Assembly (NCBI GenBank): GCA_022800755.1
Contig: JAAWQX010000006.1
Span: 42,297-106,296 of the forward strand
Origin: Oscillospiraceae bacterium
GTDB lineage: Bacteria > Bacillota > Clostridia > Oscillospirales > Oscillospiraceae
DNA length: 64,000 bases
Direction of reading: 5' to 3'
Below the pieces are notes generated by a model. That model saw only the letters and a program-made list of their open reading frames with translations. It had not been told where the DNA came from and did no database searches. Position numbers and translations under genes: made by a program. Below, piece after piece: positions 1 through 7,617 of this stretch (within the stretch, counting starts at the first letter, position 1; every line of letters begins with the position of its first letter).

Positions 1-1
1 A

Positions 2-670
2 AAAGTTGATGGGACTGTTGTTGCTGTTGGCGATGTTAGTGAAGGACAATGCAGTGTGAGTAATTGGACTGATATCGTAGCTGTTTCAGCAGGTGGTTTT
101 CATACAGTAGGTTTGAAAGCCGATGGGACTGTTGTTGCTGTTGGCAATAATCAGTTTAGTCAATGCAATGTGAGCGGTTGGACTGATATCGTGGCTATTT
201 CAGCAGGTGGTTTTCATACAGTAGGTTTGAAAGCCGATGGGACTGTTGTTGCTGTTGGCTATGACGGCGATTGGCAATGCCGTGTGGACGGTTGGACGAA
301 TATCGTAGCTGTTTCAGCAGGTTATTTTCATACAGTAGGTTTTAAAGCTAATGGGACTGTTGTTGCTGTTGGCGGTAGTTACTTTGGGGCATCTGATGTG
401 AGCGGTTGGACGGATATCGTAGCTGTTTCAGCAAATGGTAATTATACAGTAGGCTTAAAATCAGATGGTACCGTTGTTGCCATTGGCGGTAATAGCAGAG
501 GACAATGCAATGTGGATAAATGGACTGATATTGTTGCTGTTTCCGCTGGTTATTATCATACTGTAGGCTTGAAAGCCGATGGGACTGTTGTTGCTGTTGG
601 CAATAATGAGTTTAGTCAATGTGATGTGAGCGAGTGGACTGATATTCGCGTGCCGGAGCGGGGGAAGTAA
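2..670 (+). CDS. RCC1-like repeat protein, 5'-truncated by the window edge
   Basis: The reading frame is open from base 2, so the true start lies outside the window. The visible 222 residues are almost entirely 38-residue repeats built on WTDIVAVSAG-x-x-HTVGLK-x-DGTVVAVG, the bacterial RCC1/alpha-tubulin-suppressor-like beta-propeller pattern. Such proteins are usually surface or interaction modules; no catalytic function can be assigned. The last repeat breaks off after WTDI and ends with the unrelated tail RVPERGK, encoded by a short GC-rich stretch, so the C-terminus may be a recombination junction. The gene sits 1 base before the HEPN-like gene, suggesting cotranscription. Confidence 0.8.
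   Translation, partial: KVDGTVVAVGDVSEGQCSVSNWTDIVAVSAGGFHTVGLKADGTVVAVGNNQFSQCNVSGWTDIVAISAGGFHTVGLKADGTVVAVGYDGDWQCRVDGWTNIVAVSAGYFHTVGFKANGTVVAVGGSYFGASDVSGWTDIVAVSANGNYTVGLKSDGTVVAIGGNSRGQCNVDKWTDIVAVSAGYYHTVGLKADGTVVAVGNNEFSQCDVSEWTDIRVPERGK
65..670 (+). repeat. 114-bp tandem coding repeats
   Basis: Units begin with TGG at 65, 179, 293, 407, 521 and 635, exactly 114 bases apart, with a further partial unit at the window start. Long tracts, such as the segment around 'gccgatgggactgttgttgc', are identical between units at the DNA level. This indicates recent expansion or ongoing homogenisation. The sixth unit is cut short by the stop codon. Confidence 0.9.
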
Positions 671-671
671 A

Positions 672-1268
672 ATGAAATACTACACAGATGAGAATCCGTC
701 TTGGCTTCGTTGGATTGCGCCAGACGAATTCAATAACGAAGATTTATTTAGAATAGTTACATTCTATGTGTTTCATTCTCCTTGTTTTGGCTCATCAGCT
801 ATGCGAAAACCAATCGAAGAATATGGGTGGCATGACCCATGGGCAAGCCCATATTGGTTGAGAAAACAGCTTATTCAAGTGTCAAACAATAACAAGTTAA
901 TCGTTTCCGCAAACTCATACGAAGAAATGGAGGAAGCGTTAGAAAAAGCTGGATTGAAAGATAACTTTCCATCAAATTATTTGTTGGAGCGGGTGTGCGT
1001 GTATGACTGTAAAGAAAACCAGTCTTTAAGTATGTTCTATCATATTAGAAATGCGCTGGCGCACGGCAGAATGAACATGGTTGATGTAGATGGGGAATGT
1101 ATATTTATTTTTGAAGATGTAAAAAAAGAAAAGAACAAATGTAAAGTGTCTGCGCGGATGATACTAAAGAAAAGTTCACTTTTGCAATGGATTGACATTA
1201 TCGAAAGTGGACAAAAAGAATTCAAGTCCAATGCAAAAAATCAAAAGCACGCGAAAGCAAAGAAGTAA
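672..1268 (+). CDS. HEPN-like domain protein of unknown function
   Basis: 198 residues, AT-rich, with lysine-rich C-terminus. Residues ~120-135 read FYHIRNALAHGRMN; R-x4-H within a predicted helix is the HEPN RNase-type motif (Rx4-6H) found in toxin, abortive-infection and defence proteins. I do not recognise a specific family and no partner nucleotidyltransferase or antitoxin is seen beside it in the window. The ATG follows the RCC1 stop by 1 base, with a purine-rich GGGGGAAG upstream, so the two genes are probably cotranscribed. A strong terminator follows directly. RNase or defence function is inference; a non-catalytic HEPN is also possible. Confidence 0.55.
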   Translation: MKYYTDENPSWLRWIAPDEFNNEDLFRIVTFYVFHSPCFGSSAMRKPIEEYGWHDPWASPYWLRKQLIQVSNNNKLIVSANSYEEMEEALEKAGLKDNFPSNYLLERVCVYDCKENQSLSMFYHIRNALAHGRMNMVDVDGECIFIFEDVKKEKNKCKVSARMILKKSSLLQWIDIIESGQKEFKSNAKNQKHAKAKK

Positions 1269-1274
1269 AACAAA

Positions 1275-1312
1275 AACAGGTGGAACACTCAATAACCAGT
1301 GTTCCACCTGTT
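1275..1312 (+). terminator. Rho-independent terminator after the HEPN-like gene
   Basis: Perfect 15-bp inverted repeat (1275-1289 with 1298-1312), AACAGGTGGAACACT and its complement, around an 8-base loop, followed by CTATTGTTT. It lies 7 bases after the stop codon. Confidence 0.8.
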
Positions 1313-1357
1313 CTATTGTTTCCCCATTTGATAGCGTGGAGCGGGGGGTAAATCCAG

Positions 1358-1414
1358 AGCGCACAAAAAGCGCACAACGCTGAAAAAGAGATCAAAATCA
1401 GCGTTTTGTGCGCT
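1358..1414. repeat. Repeated AGCGCACAA sites and imperfect hairpin next to the tRNA scar
   Basis: AGCGCACAA occurs directly at 1358-1366 and 1369-1377 and inverted at 1406-1414. The second and third copies sit in a longer imperfect inverted repeat (1369-1382 with 1399-1414). The block is ~140 bases from the attachment scar, where recombinase arm sites or excisionase sites would be expected, but it could equally be a terminator. The rest of 1415-1549 holds no gene that I can support. Confidence 0.5.
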
Positions 1415-1549
1415 CAAAAAATCCTTGTAATTTTGTTCGTTTTATGATATACTAAAAGTGCAAAAAGTATAGGAATTTCAAGGGCTTACAAGCTTTTCGG
1501 TGTAGCGTTTTGCAGCAGCCGCTTGCGGGTGCTGAGTTGCGTACGGGGG

Positions 1550-1597
1550 TGGTTCGGGACCAAGAGGCCGCGGGTTCAAGTCCCGCCACTCCGACCA
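1550..1597 (+). other. 3' fragment of tRNA-Pro(CGG), probable attachment site
   Basis: Sequence from the anticodon arm to CCA is intact: loop TTCGGGA (1553-1559, anticodon CGG at 1555-1557, G37 as usual for Pro), T arm with 5-bp stem 1570-1574/1582-1586 and loop TTCAAGT, acceptor strand CACTCCG (1587-1593), discriminator A and CCA (1595-1597). No matching 5' acceptor CGGAGTG or proper D arm precedes it, and only three base pairs of the anticodon stem remain. It is therefore a truncated tRNA, not a functional gene, and marks the element/chromosome border. Confidence 0.75.
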
Positions 1598-1598
1598 G

Positions 1599-1634
1599 AA
1601 AACGGGTAAGGCAGTTCGCCGTACCCGTTTTTTC
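1599..1634 (+). terminator. Original terminator of the tRNA-Pro gene
   Basis: A 10-bp perfect stem, AAAACGGGTA (1599-1608) with TACCCGTTTT (1622-1631), is followed by further T residues. Its position directly after CCA suggests that the chromosomal side of the tRNA locus is preserved. Confidence 0.75.
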
Positions 1635-1651
1635 ATAAGGAGGGAAGCATC

Positions 1652-2998
1652 ATGCGTCATTTTCGGCTGGGTATCGTTCGTCCGGCGCAAATCATTTTAC
1701 TGGGCTTTCTGGCGCTGATCGCCATAGGTTCGCTGCTGCTGATGCTCCCCTTCGCTACCCGCCCCAGCGAGAGCACTTCCCTGCTGGATGCACTGTTCAC
1801 CGCTACGTCCGCGTCCTGCGTGACCGGGCTGGTGGTCGCAGATACTTTCACCCATTGGACAGCCTTCGGACAGGCCGTGATCCTGCTGCTCATTCAAATC
1901 GGCGGCATGGGCGTAGTCACCATCGCCGTATTTTTTTCTATGTTGTCCGGGAAAAAAATCAGTCTGAAACAACGCTGGGTCATGCAGGAATCCATTTCCG
2001 CGCCCCAGGTGGGCGGCATCCTGCGGCAGACCACGTTTATTCTGAAAACCGCCCTTTCCATTGAACTGATCGGCGCTGTTTTGCTGGCGTTCCGCTTTAT
2101 TCCGCGATTTGGCGTCGGAAAAGGCGTCTGGTACGCCGTATTTCATTCCGTTTCCGCATTTTGCAACGCCGGATTCGACCTTATGGGGACAAACGCACCC
2201 TTTTCCTCCCTCACGGACTTCACCGGAGACCCGTTGGTAGTCCTTACCATTTTTGCGCTGATTTTATCCGGCGGCATCGGCTTTTTGCTGTGGGGCGATC
2301 TGCGGGACCACGGTCTGACGCTGCGGGAATACTCCCTGCAAAGCAAACTGGTGCTTGCGGTATCAACGGTGCTGTTGTTGGGCGGCTTCGCCTTTTTCCT
2401 GTACGAATTCTCTTTGCCCCAGTGGGCGGGATATTCCGCCGGGCAGCGGGTGTTGGCAGCGCTGTTCCAGACCATCACCCCCAGAACGGCGGGGTTCAAC
2501 ACCGTGGATCTGAACACACTGAGCGAGCCGGGGCAGCTCATGACTGTGCTGCTGATGCTGGTGGGCGGTGCGACGGGTTCTACTGCCGGCGGCTTCAAGG
2601 TAAACACCCTGGCGGTCCTGTTGCTGGGGATGGCCGCAGCGTTCCGGGCCAAGCCCAACGCGGAGGTGTTCGGCCGCCGTCTGTCCGAGACAGCGGTGCG
2701 CAACGCGGCGGCAATTTTTTCATTGTATCTCATTTTATTTTTAAGCGGCGGTATCCTCATTTGCTGTATCGACCATATTCCTCTGGCAGGAGCCTTGTTT
2801 GAAACCTCTTCCGCCGTGGCAACGGTGGGGCTGTCATTGGGGTATACGCCGGGGCTGTCGCTGGCATCCCATCTGATTTTGATCGTGCTGATGTATGTGG
2901 GACGCGTGGGCGGTTTGACGTTGATGTACGCGGTGGTGGAACAGGACGCCATGATGGGCGCTGTGCAGCTTCCGCTGGAGCATGTCACCGTTGGGTGA
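1652..2998 (+). CDS. trkH: TrkH/KtrB-family potassium uptake channel subunit
   Basis: 448-residue integral membrane protein forming the K+-translocating pore of Trk/Ktr systems. Four pore-loop signatures are visible in order: SCVTGL (~52), CNAGFD (~171), PRTAGFNT (~279) and ATVGLSLG (~390), each with the selectivity-filter glycine, plus about eight hydrophobic segments. Length fits KtrB rather than the longer proteobacterial TrkH. The ATG has an AAGGAGG 8 bases upstream. It is followed within 20 bases by the regulatory NAD-binding subunit, so the two form a complete uptake system. Confidence 0.93.
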   Translation: MRHFRLGIVRPAQIILLGFLALIAIGSLLLMLPFATRPSESTSLLDALFTATSASCVTGLVVADTFTHWTAFGQAVILLLIQIGGMGVVTIAVFFSMLSGKKISLKQRWVMQESISAPQVGGILRQTTFILKTALSIELIGAVLLAFRFIPRFGVGKGVWYAVFHSVSAFCNAGFDLMGTNAPFSSLTDFTGDPLVVLTIFALILSGGIGFLLWGDLRDHGLTLREYSLQSKLVLAVSTVLLLGGFAFFLYEFSLPQWAGYSAGQRVLAALFQTITPRTAGFNTVDLNTLSEPGQLMTVLLMLVGGATGSTAGGFKVNTLAVLLLGMAAAFRAKPNAEVFGRRLSETAVRNAAAIFSLYLILFLSGGILICCIDHIPLAGALFETSSAVATVGLSLGYTPGLSLASHLILIVLMYVGRVGGLTLMYAVVEQDAMMGAVQLPLEHVTVG

Positions 2999-3017
2999 CG
3001 GGATAGGAGGTCCCTAT

Positions 3018-3665
3018 ATGAAATCCATTTTGCTCATCGGTCTTGGGCGCTTCGGCTACCACATGGCCCTGAAGTTCCGGGAACTGCACCATGAGGTGCT
3101 GGCCATCGACCGGAACGAAACCAGGGTCAACCAAGTGCTTCCTTATGTGACCAACGCGCAGATTGCCGATTGCACCAATGAAAAGTTCATCAAGTCTTTA
3201 GGTGTGCGGAATTTCGATGTGTGCATCGTGGCCATCGGGAGCGATTTCCAGAGTTCCCTGGAGATCACCACCCTGCTCAAGGACAATGGCGCCCCCCTGG
3301 TCCTCTCCCGGGCATCCAGTGATGTCCACGGTAAATTCCTGCTACGCAACGGTGCGGATGAGATCGTCTATCCGGAAAAGCAGATCGCCAACTGGGCCGC
3401 CGTGTGCTATTCCAGTGAGAGCATTTTCGATTATGTGCAGCTCACGCCGGATTACTCCATTTATGAAGTCTCCATGCCGCCGTCCTGGGTGGGCAAGACA
3501 CTGGCTGCCCTGGCTGTGCGGCAGAAATACAACATCAATGTGCTGGCCACGAAAAAGGCCAATGCCCTTGATCCCCTCACCGGGCCAGACCATGTGTTTT
3601 TGGCAGAGGAACGGCTGCTCATTATGGGGCATAATAAGGACCTGGAAAAGTTTTTACATCTATGA
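3018..3665 (+). CDS. trkA: TrkA/KtrA-family potassium uptake regulatory subunit
   Basis: 215-residue cytoplasmic RCK protein that gates the TrkH pore in response to nucleotide. The N-terminal Rossmann motif is GLGRFGYHMA followed by the acidic strand end AIDRNE; a TrkA-C domain occupies roughly residues 140-215. The start at 3018 is preferred over an in-frame upstream ATG inside trkH, because AGGAGG lies 7 bases before it. It is the second gene of the trkH operon and is followed directly by a strong terminator. Confidence 0.93.
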   Translation: MKSILLIGLGRFGYHMALKFRELHHEVLAIDRNETRVNQVLPYVTNAQIADCTNEKFIKSLGVRNFDVCIVAIGSDFQSSLEITTLLKDNGAPLVLSRASSDVHGKFLLRNGADEIVYPEKQIANWAAVCYSSESIFDYVQLTPDYSIYEVSMPPSWVGKTLAALAVRQKYNINVLATKKANALDPLTGPDHVFLAEERLLIMGHNKDLEKFLHL

Positions 3666-3673
3666 TATAAACG

Positions 3674-3700
3674 AAAAGCCGCCCCAAAGGGGCGGCTTTT
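3674..3700. terminator. Bidirectional terminator between trkA and the MATE gene
   Basis: Perfect 12-bp stem AAAAGCCGCCCC (3674-3685) with its complement (3689-3700) around an AAA loop, with A and T tracts on the two sides. It separates convergent genes and can serve both. Confidence 0.9.
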
Positions 3701-3706
3701 TACATA

Positions 3707-5095
3707 TTACGCATCTTTCAAGCTCATACCAGTCTTTTTGTACACTCGCTTCAAGAAGAACAGGCAAACCACCAGCGACATGACCTCAGCCATGGGCCAG
3801 GCCCACCAGATGTTGGAGAGCACGCCTGTCAGACTCATAATGTAAATGCAGGGCAGCAGCACGACCAGTTGCCGGGCAATGGAAGCAATGAGACTGTACA
3901 TAGCAAAACCAAACGCCTGGCAGGTTGAACTGCTGATAATGCTGATCCCCGCAAACGCAAAGGACAAGCTGATGGTTTTGAACGCTGGAATGCCCATGGC
4001 TATCATATCGTCCGACGCATCGAATATCCGCAGGAGCTGTTCCGGGAACAGGTTGTACACCAAAAGGCCCAGCAGCATAATTCCCACCGCATAAGCCATG
4101 GCCAGCCGCACCGTCTGGTGGATACGCTCCTTATTTCTCGCACCGTAGTTGTACGCGATGATGGGTACCATGCCGTTGTTCAAGCCAAAAATCGGCATGA
4201 ATACGAAGCTTTGCAGTTTGAAATATGCACCGTACACTGCCACGGCGGTTTTGGAAAAGCCCATGAGGATAATGTTCAGGCAGTAGGTCAGCATAGAGCC
4301 GATGGCCTGCATGAGGATCGACGGCAGGCTGATTTTTAAAATCGCGCTCATCATGGGGAAATTGGGTTTGAGGTAGCTGAGCTTTAGATGGATGTCCCGG
4401 TTGATCTTCAGATTCAAAAGCAGGCCCACGATGCCGCCCAAAATCTGGCCGATGACCGTCGCCAGGGCCGCGCCGGCAACGCCCATCTTCGGGAAGCCCA
4501 ACAAGCCGAAAATCATGATCGGGTCCAGGATGATGTTCGTCACAGCGCCGGTCATTTGCGCGATCATGGTATGTACCGTACGCCCGGTGCCGGACAGCAG
4601 TTTTTCGCACAGCGTCGCCAAAAACAAGCCAAAGGACAGCATACATACGATGCGCAGATAGACCGTGCAGTCCGCGGCAATTCCGGCTGCGTTGTCCATA
4701 TTGGGGTCCACCTGGGACGCCACATAGGGCGTTACGAAAAACAGGCCGATAATCAAAAACGCCGCAATGGCGATGATATCCAGCACAAAGCCCTGCATGG
4801 CATACCGGTCAGCCATGTCCTGATCCTCCTGCCCCAGCATCCGGGACATGAGGGCGCTCACACCCACACCGATGCCCACGCCCATGGCGATCATGATATT
4901 TTGCAGCGGGAACGCCAAGGTTACCGCCGTGAGCGCATCCTCGCTCAGGCGGGCCACGAAAATACTGTCAACAATGTTGTACAAGGCTTGTACCATCATG
5001 GAAAGCACCATGGGTACAGCCATTGAGAGCAGCAGCGGGTTCACAGGCATGGTGCCCATCCGATCTGCGTTCGCTGTGGTTCGATTTGTTGCCAT
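3707..5095 (-). CDS. MATE family multidrug/sodium antiporter
   Basis: 462 residues with about twelve hydrophobic segments and the MATE N-terminal feature PVNPLLLSMAVPMVLSMMVQALYN around residues 17-40 described here only by its positions and the typical P-x2-L-x3-P. Family members export cationic drugs or metabolites using Na+ or H+ gradients. GGAG lies 8 bases before the ATG. A TTGACA (complement of 5156-5161) and AT-rich spacer upstream suggest its own promoter inside the 3' end of the HAD gene. The substrate cannot be read from sequence. Confidence 0.9.
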   Translation of the reverse strand: MATNRTTANADRMGTMPVNPLLLSMAVPMVLSMMVQALYNIVDSIFVARLSEDALTAVTLAFPLQNIMIAMGVGIGVGVSALMSRMLGQEDQDMADRYAMQGFVLDIIAIAAFLIIGLFFVTPYVASQVDPNMDNAAGIAADCTVYLRIVCMLSFGLFLATLCEKLLSGTGRTVHTMIAQMTGAVTNIILDPIMIFGLLGFPKMGVAGAALATVIGQILGGIVGLLLNLKINRDIHLKLSYLKPNFPMMSAILKISLPSILMQAIGSMLTYCLNIILMGFSKTAVAVYGAYFKLQSFVFMPIFGLNNGMVPIIAYNYGARNKERIHQTVRLAMAYAVGIMLLGLLVYNLFPEQLLRIFDASDDMIAMGIPAFKTISLSFAFAGISIISSSTCQAFGFAMYSLIASIARQLVVLLPCIYIMSLTGVLSNIWWAWPMAEVMSLVVCLFFLKRVYKKTGMSLKDA

Positions 5096-5157
5096 TTTTG
5101 ATACTCCGTTTTCTGCTAAATTCCGTGATATTATACTAATTCAATATAATTTTTTTG

Positions 5158-5988
5158 TCAAGAATGAAATAAAAACCGTTCAATCGCAGCGCCGACACCG
5201 TCGTGGTCGCAATCAAACGTCACTGCGTCCGCCTCTGCTTTCACAGCGTCAGACGCGTTATCCACCGCCACGGACAGCCCCGCAGCCCGGAACATAGGTA
5301 CGTCATTATCGCTGTCTCCGATGACCATGGTCTGCTCCAGTGTAATCCCCAGCTTTTTGCACAGTGCAGTCAAGGCAATGCCCTTATCCGCGGTATTCAT
5401 GTTCATTTCCACACAGGGTTCTTTGGGAAAACTCAAATATAACGGCAAATCACACAGTGTCTGCCGCACTATGCCGCATGGGCTGTGGTCCCGGAAGTAG
5501 AAAGAAATGCTCTCCACCGGGCAATTTTGCGTCTGATACCACTGGAATAAATGCTCCACAGGCGTGGCAAAATTGTACATTTCGTACAAATAATTTTCCA
5601 ATCCGTACTCCACCGCCAACGGCGCCATAGAGCCTTCATAAATGGACTGCCCTTCCATGCCCATAAACGGGAAGCAATCCAGCGTTTCCCCCACCGCAAA
5701 AATCTGTCTGACCAGTTCCGGCGGAAGTTCATTGGAGACTAATTTTTCCCAAGTCTTCACATCGTATACCACCGCCCCGCTGGACGCAATCGCATACCGC
5801 AGCTTGGGAAAATGCGACAGGTACCGTTCAAACTGCGCACGGCTGCGTCCCGTGCAAAAAATGACCTCGCAGCCTTCATTCAGCGCCCGGTTGACCGCCT
5901 GGACCGTACGGGGACCTATGGTTTTTTGACTGGTCAAGGTGGTCCAGTCCAAATCGATCGCTACCAGACGGCATTTGTGTTCAAACAT
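5158..5988 (-). CDS. Cof-type HAD-IIB family phosphatase
   Basis: 276 residues. Motif I is DLDWTTLT near residue 11, motif II CTGR near 45, and motif IV GDSDNDVPMF near 225, with the cap domain in between; these define sugar-phosphate or flavin-phosphate phosphatases of the Cof/YbiV type. Tryptophan replaces the usual glycine of DxDGT, while the two catalytic aspartates remain. The ATG at 5988 overlaps the stop of the upstream thioesterase gene by 8 bases and gives the normal family length; longer frames reach into that gene. Translational coupling to the thioesterase is likely. Substrate unknown. Confidence 0.85.
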   Translation of the reverse strand: MFEHKCRLVAIDLDWTTLTSQKTIGPRTVQAVNRALNEGCEVIFCTGRSRAQFERYLSHFPKLRYAIASSGAVVYDVKTWEKLVSNELPPELVRQIFAVGETLDCFPFMGMEGQSIYEGSMAPLAVEYGLENYLYEMYNFATPVEHLFQWYQTQNCPVESISFYFRDHSPCGIVRQTLCDLPLYLSFPKEPCVEMNMNTADKGIALTALCKKLGITLEQTMVIGDSDNDVPMFRAAGLSVAVDNASDAVKAEADAVTFDCDHDGVGAAIERFLFHS

Positions 5989-6706
5989 ACGCACAATAGG
6001 CGTTGAAGCAGGGCTTTCCGTTTTCATGAACACCCTGGACCGCAAAACCGTCCCCCTGGGGAAGCATACCAATTTTGATAATGTCCCCTGTAACACATTC
6101 CTTCACATAGTCCATTTGCAACAGCTTCATCATATGGTACGGGCCGTCCCAATATCCAGTTTCCTCGCATACCAGGCCAGCGTAACTATGGGACGCGAAA
6201 TGTGCGGCGTTGTCATCGCAGTCCGCCTCCGTGATCTTTCTGGATTCCTTGTAAGGCACATCTGGCAAAATCGGCAGACGGGGGAACACCTCCACCTCAT
6301 TGGACGGCGGGCAATCGTACAGCCGTTCCACTTCTGGCGGCGTAAGTTTGGCCCGCTCTTTCAGCTTCACCGGCATCATCACCAAATCGCACCGGGCCGC
6401 CACTTCCCCGTTCAATCGGAACTCGCCCCGGCGGACATACTCCGCCTCCAGCATCGTACGCCCAGAACCGAAGCCCTCTAGCACAGTTCCCGCTTGAATG
6501 GGCAAAAACTGCTCCATCCGCACCCGGCGGAACATCCAAGCCGCGCCGAAATTTTCCCGCATAGGACCTTTACCGCCGCCCTCCGTGCGGTTGCGGTCCA
6601 TAGCCGCTAAAATCATCAATTGCGTCAAGCGTGCAGGCGTAATATACCCGCGTTTATCCACATCAGCCGCAGTTATCTCAATGCGGGTAGTCGGTTTCAT
6701 ATCCAC
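5981..6706 (-). CDS. Acyl-ACP thioesterase-like double-hotdog protein (paralogue 3)
   Basis: 241 residues with two hotdog folds in tandem, as in FatA/FatB-type acyl-ACP thioesterases that release fatty acids from acyl carrier protein. It resembles the two genes at 6855-7613 and 7618-8340, including the GATWM/GAAWM segment and the end of the first domain. The second-domain motif usually read D-x-N-x-H is altered here to DDNAAH, so activity may differ. The GTG at 6706 is favoured: AGGAGG sits 7 bases before it, against 13 for the next ATG. It has its own promoter and shares a transcript with the HAD gene. Confidence 0.75.
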   Translation of the reverse strand: MDMKPTTRIEITAADVDKRGYITPARLTQLMILAAMDRNRTEGGGKGPMRENFGAAWMFRRVRMEQFLPIQAGTVLEGFGSGRTMLEAEYVRRGEFRLNGEVAARCDLVMMPVKLKERAKLTPPEVERLYDCPPSNEVEVFPRLPILPDVPYKESRKITEADCDDNAAHFASHSYAGLVCEETGYWDGPYHMMKLLQMDYVKECVTGDIIKIGMLPQGDGFAVQGVHENGKPCFNAYCAYV

Positions 6707-6744
6707 CCAATTTCCTCCTTTATCTGTTTGGTCGTTAATGATTA

Positions 6745-6773
6745 ATTATAGCAGATTTTTCTGATTCTTGCAA
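6745..6773 (-). promoter_or_regulatory. Sigma-A promoter for thioesterase paralogue 3 and HAD gene
   Basis: On the minus strand TTGCAA (6773-6768) and TATAAT (6750-6745) are separated by 17 bases. The ribosome binding site of the gene follows about 30 bases downstream. Confidence 0.8.
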
Positions 6774-6826
6774 TCAAAACAGATATTCACATCATTCGGG
6801 CAGAAAGCGGGTTCAAACTCACCAGA

Positions 6827-6856
6827 AAAAGAGACGGTCCTATGACCGTCTCTTTT
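6827..6856 (-). terminator. Terminator of the two-gene thioesterase transcript
   Basis: Perfect 13-bp stem AAAAGAGACGGTC (6827-6839) with its complement (6844-6856), overlapping the stop codon of paralogue 2 and followed on the minus strand by a T tract. It isolates paralogues 1-2 from paralogue 3. Confidence 0.85.
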
Positions 6857-7613
6857 ATTTGCCCATTTCATGCAGCCAAGTCTTGGCTGTGGGGGTCTCC
6901 TCCTGGTCCAGCGCGACACCGGCACGGAAGCCCAAACGTCCGTCTTCGTGCAGCCCGGAAACATAAATCAGCCCATTTTCCTCGGCGCGGTAGAGTTCCA
7001 GCGTCTCTCCCGGGAGAAACTCCGCTTTGAAATCTACCTGCATCCGGCGAATAAGATGCAATGCCTCCCCCCAATAGCCGGCAGCTTCGCAGATGAAATT
7101 CAGGTATTGGAACGCCGTCATATGGCCATTCACGTCACACATATGCCGCCGAACCAAAATTTTATCCGCCAATTCCATGTGCTCTGGCAGCGCCACCCAA
7201 TGTATGGGTTCTCCCGCCGGACGGTCGGGCGTCATCCACAGTCGTTCCAGTTCCGCAGGTGGTACCACCTTCCGGCTTGTAAAGTATACAGGAAGCATTT
7301 TCAAGGTCACACGGGCACGCTCCAGGTCGCCATCCCACAAATGTGCCCGGCGCACAATTCCCACGCCGTGCAGTTCTCGGGGCGGCATATTGATCCTGAC
7401 TTCCATACCTGGCTGAATGGGTTCAAAATTTTCCATTACCATCTGTCCCATCATCCAGGTTGCGCCCAGTTCGTTGATCATCCGCACAATTCCCACACCG
7501 TCGGCTTCAAACTCATAGCCCGTGCAGTCATTCACCTCCTGCAATAGCAGCCATGGGCTGACGCATCCGAACAGGTCTGTGGTGCTCATTTGGAAATGCG
7601 CCTGATAGTCCAT
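6855..7613 (-). CDS. Acyl-ACP thioesterase-like double-hotdog protein (paralogue 2)
   Basis: 252 residues, two hotdog domains. The second domain carries CDVNGHM (~171), the D-x-N-x-H pattern of FatA/FatB active sites, followed by the FICEAAGYW helix. The first domain has GATWMMGQM, conserved in the paralogues. The ATG at 7613 lies 4 bases after the stop of paralogue 1 and follows GGAGTG at 6 bases; an in-frame upstream ATG would lie inside paralogue 1 and is less likely. Expected role is hydrolysis of acyl-ACP to free fatty acid in the cytoplasm; chain-length preference is unknown. Confidence 0.78.
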   Translation of the reverse strand: MDYQAHFQMSTTDLFGCVSPWLLLQEVNDCTGYEFEADGVGIVRMINELGATWMMGQMVMENFEPIQPGMEVRINMPPRELHGVGIVRRAHLWDGDLERARVTLKMLPVYFTSRKVVPPAELERLWMTPDRPAGEPIHWVALPEHMELADKILVRRHMCDVNGHMTAFQYLNFICEAAGYWGEALHLIRRMQVDFKAEFLPGETLELYRAEENGLIYVSGLHEDGRLGFRAGVALDQEETPTAKTWLHEMGK

Positions 7614-7617
7614 GCAA

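Larger units (their letters stand above)
1..1597. mobile_element. Distal end of an integrated element in tRNA-Pro(CGG), continuing left of the window
   Basis: The first ~1.5 kb is visibly AT-rich compared with the GC-rich genes that follow and carries accessory-type genes (RCC1 repeats, HEPN-like protein). It ends precisely at a tRNA-Pro 3' fragment whose 5' half is missing, which is the usual scar left when an element integrates into the 3' part of a tRNA gene and the intact tRNA is rebuilt at the other end. No integrase is visible here, so the element type is unknown; this is inference from the junction. Confidence 0.6.

Noticed and set aside
1478..1690. Reverse-strand ORF with WRDLNPRPLGPEP-type sequence
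   Set aside because: It is the antisense reading of the tRNA-Pro 3' fragment, a well-known source of spurious proteins.
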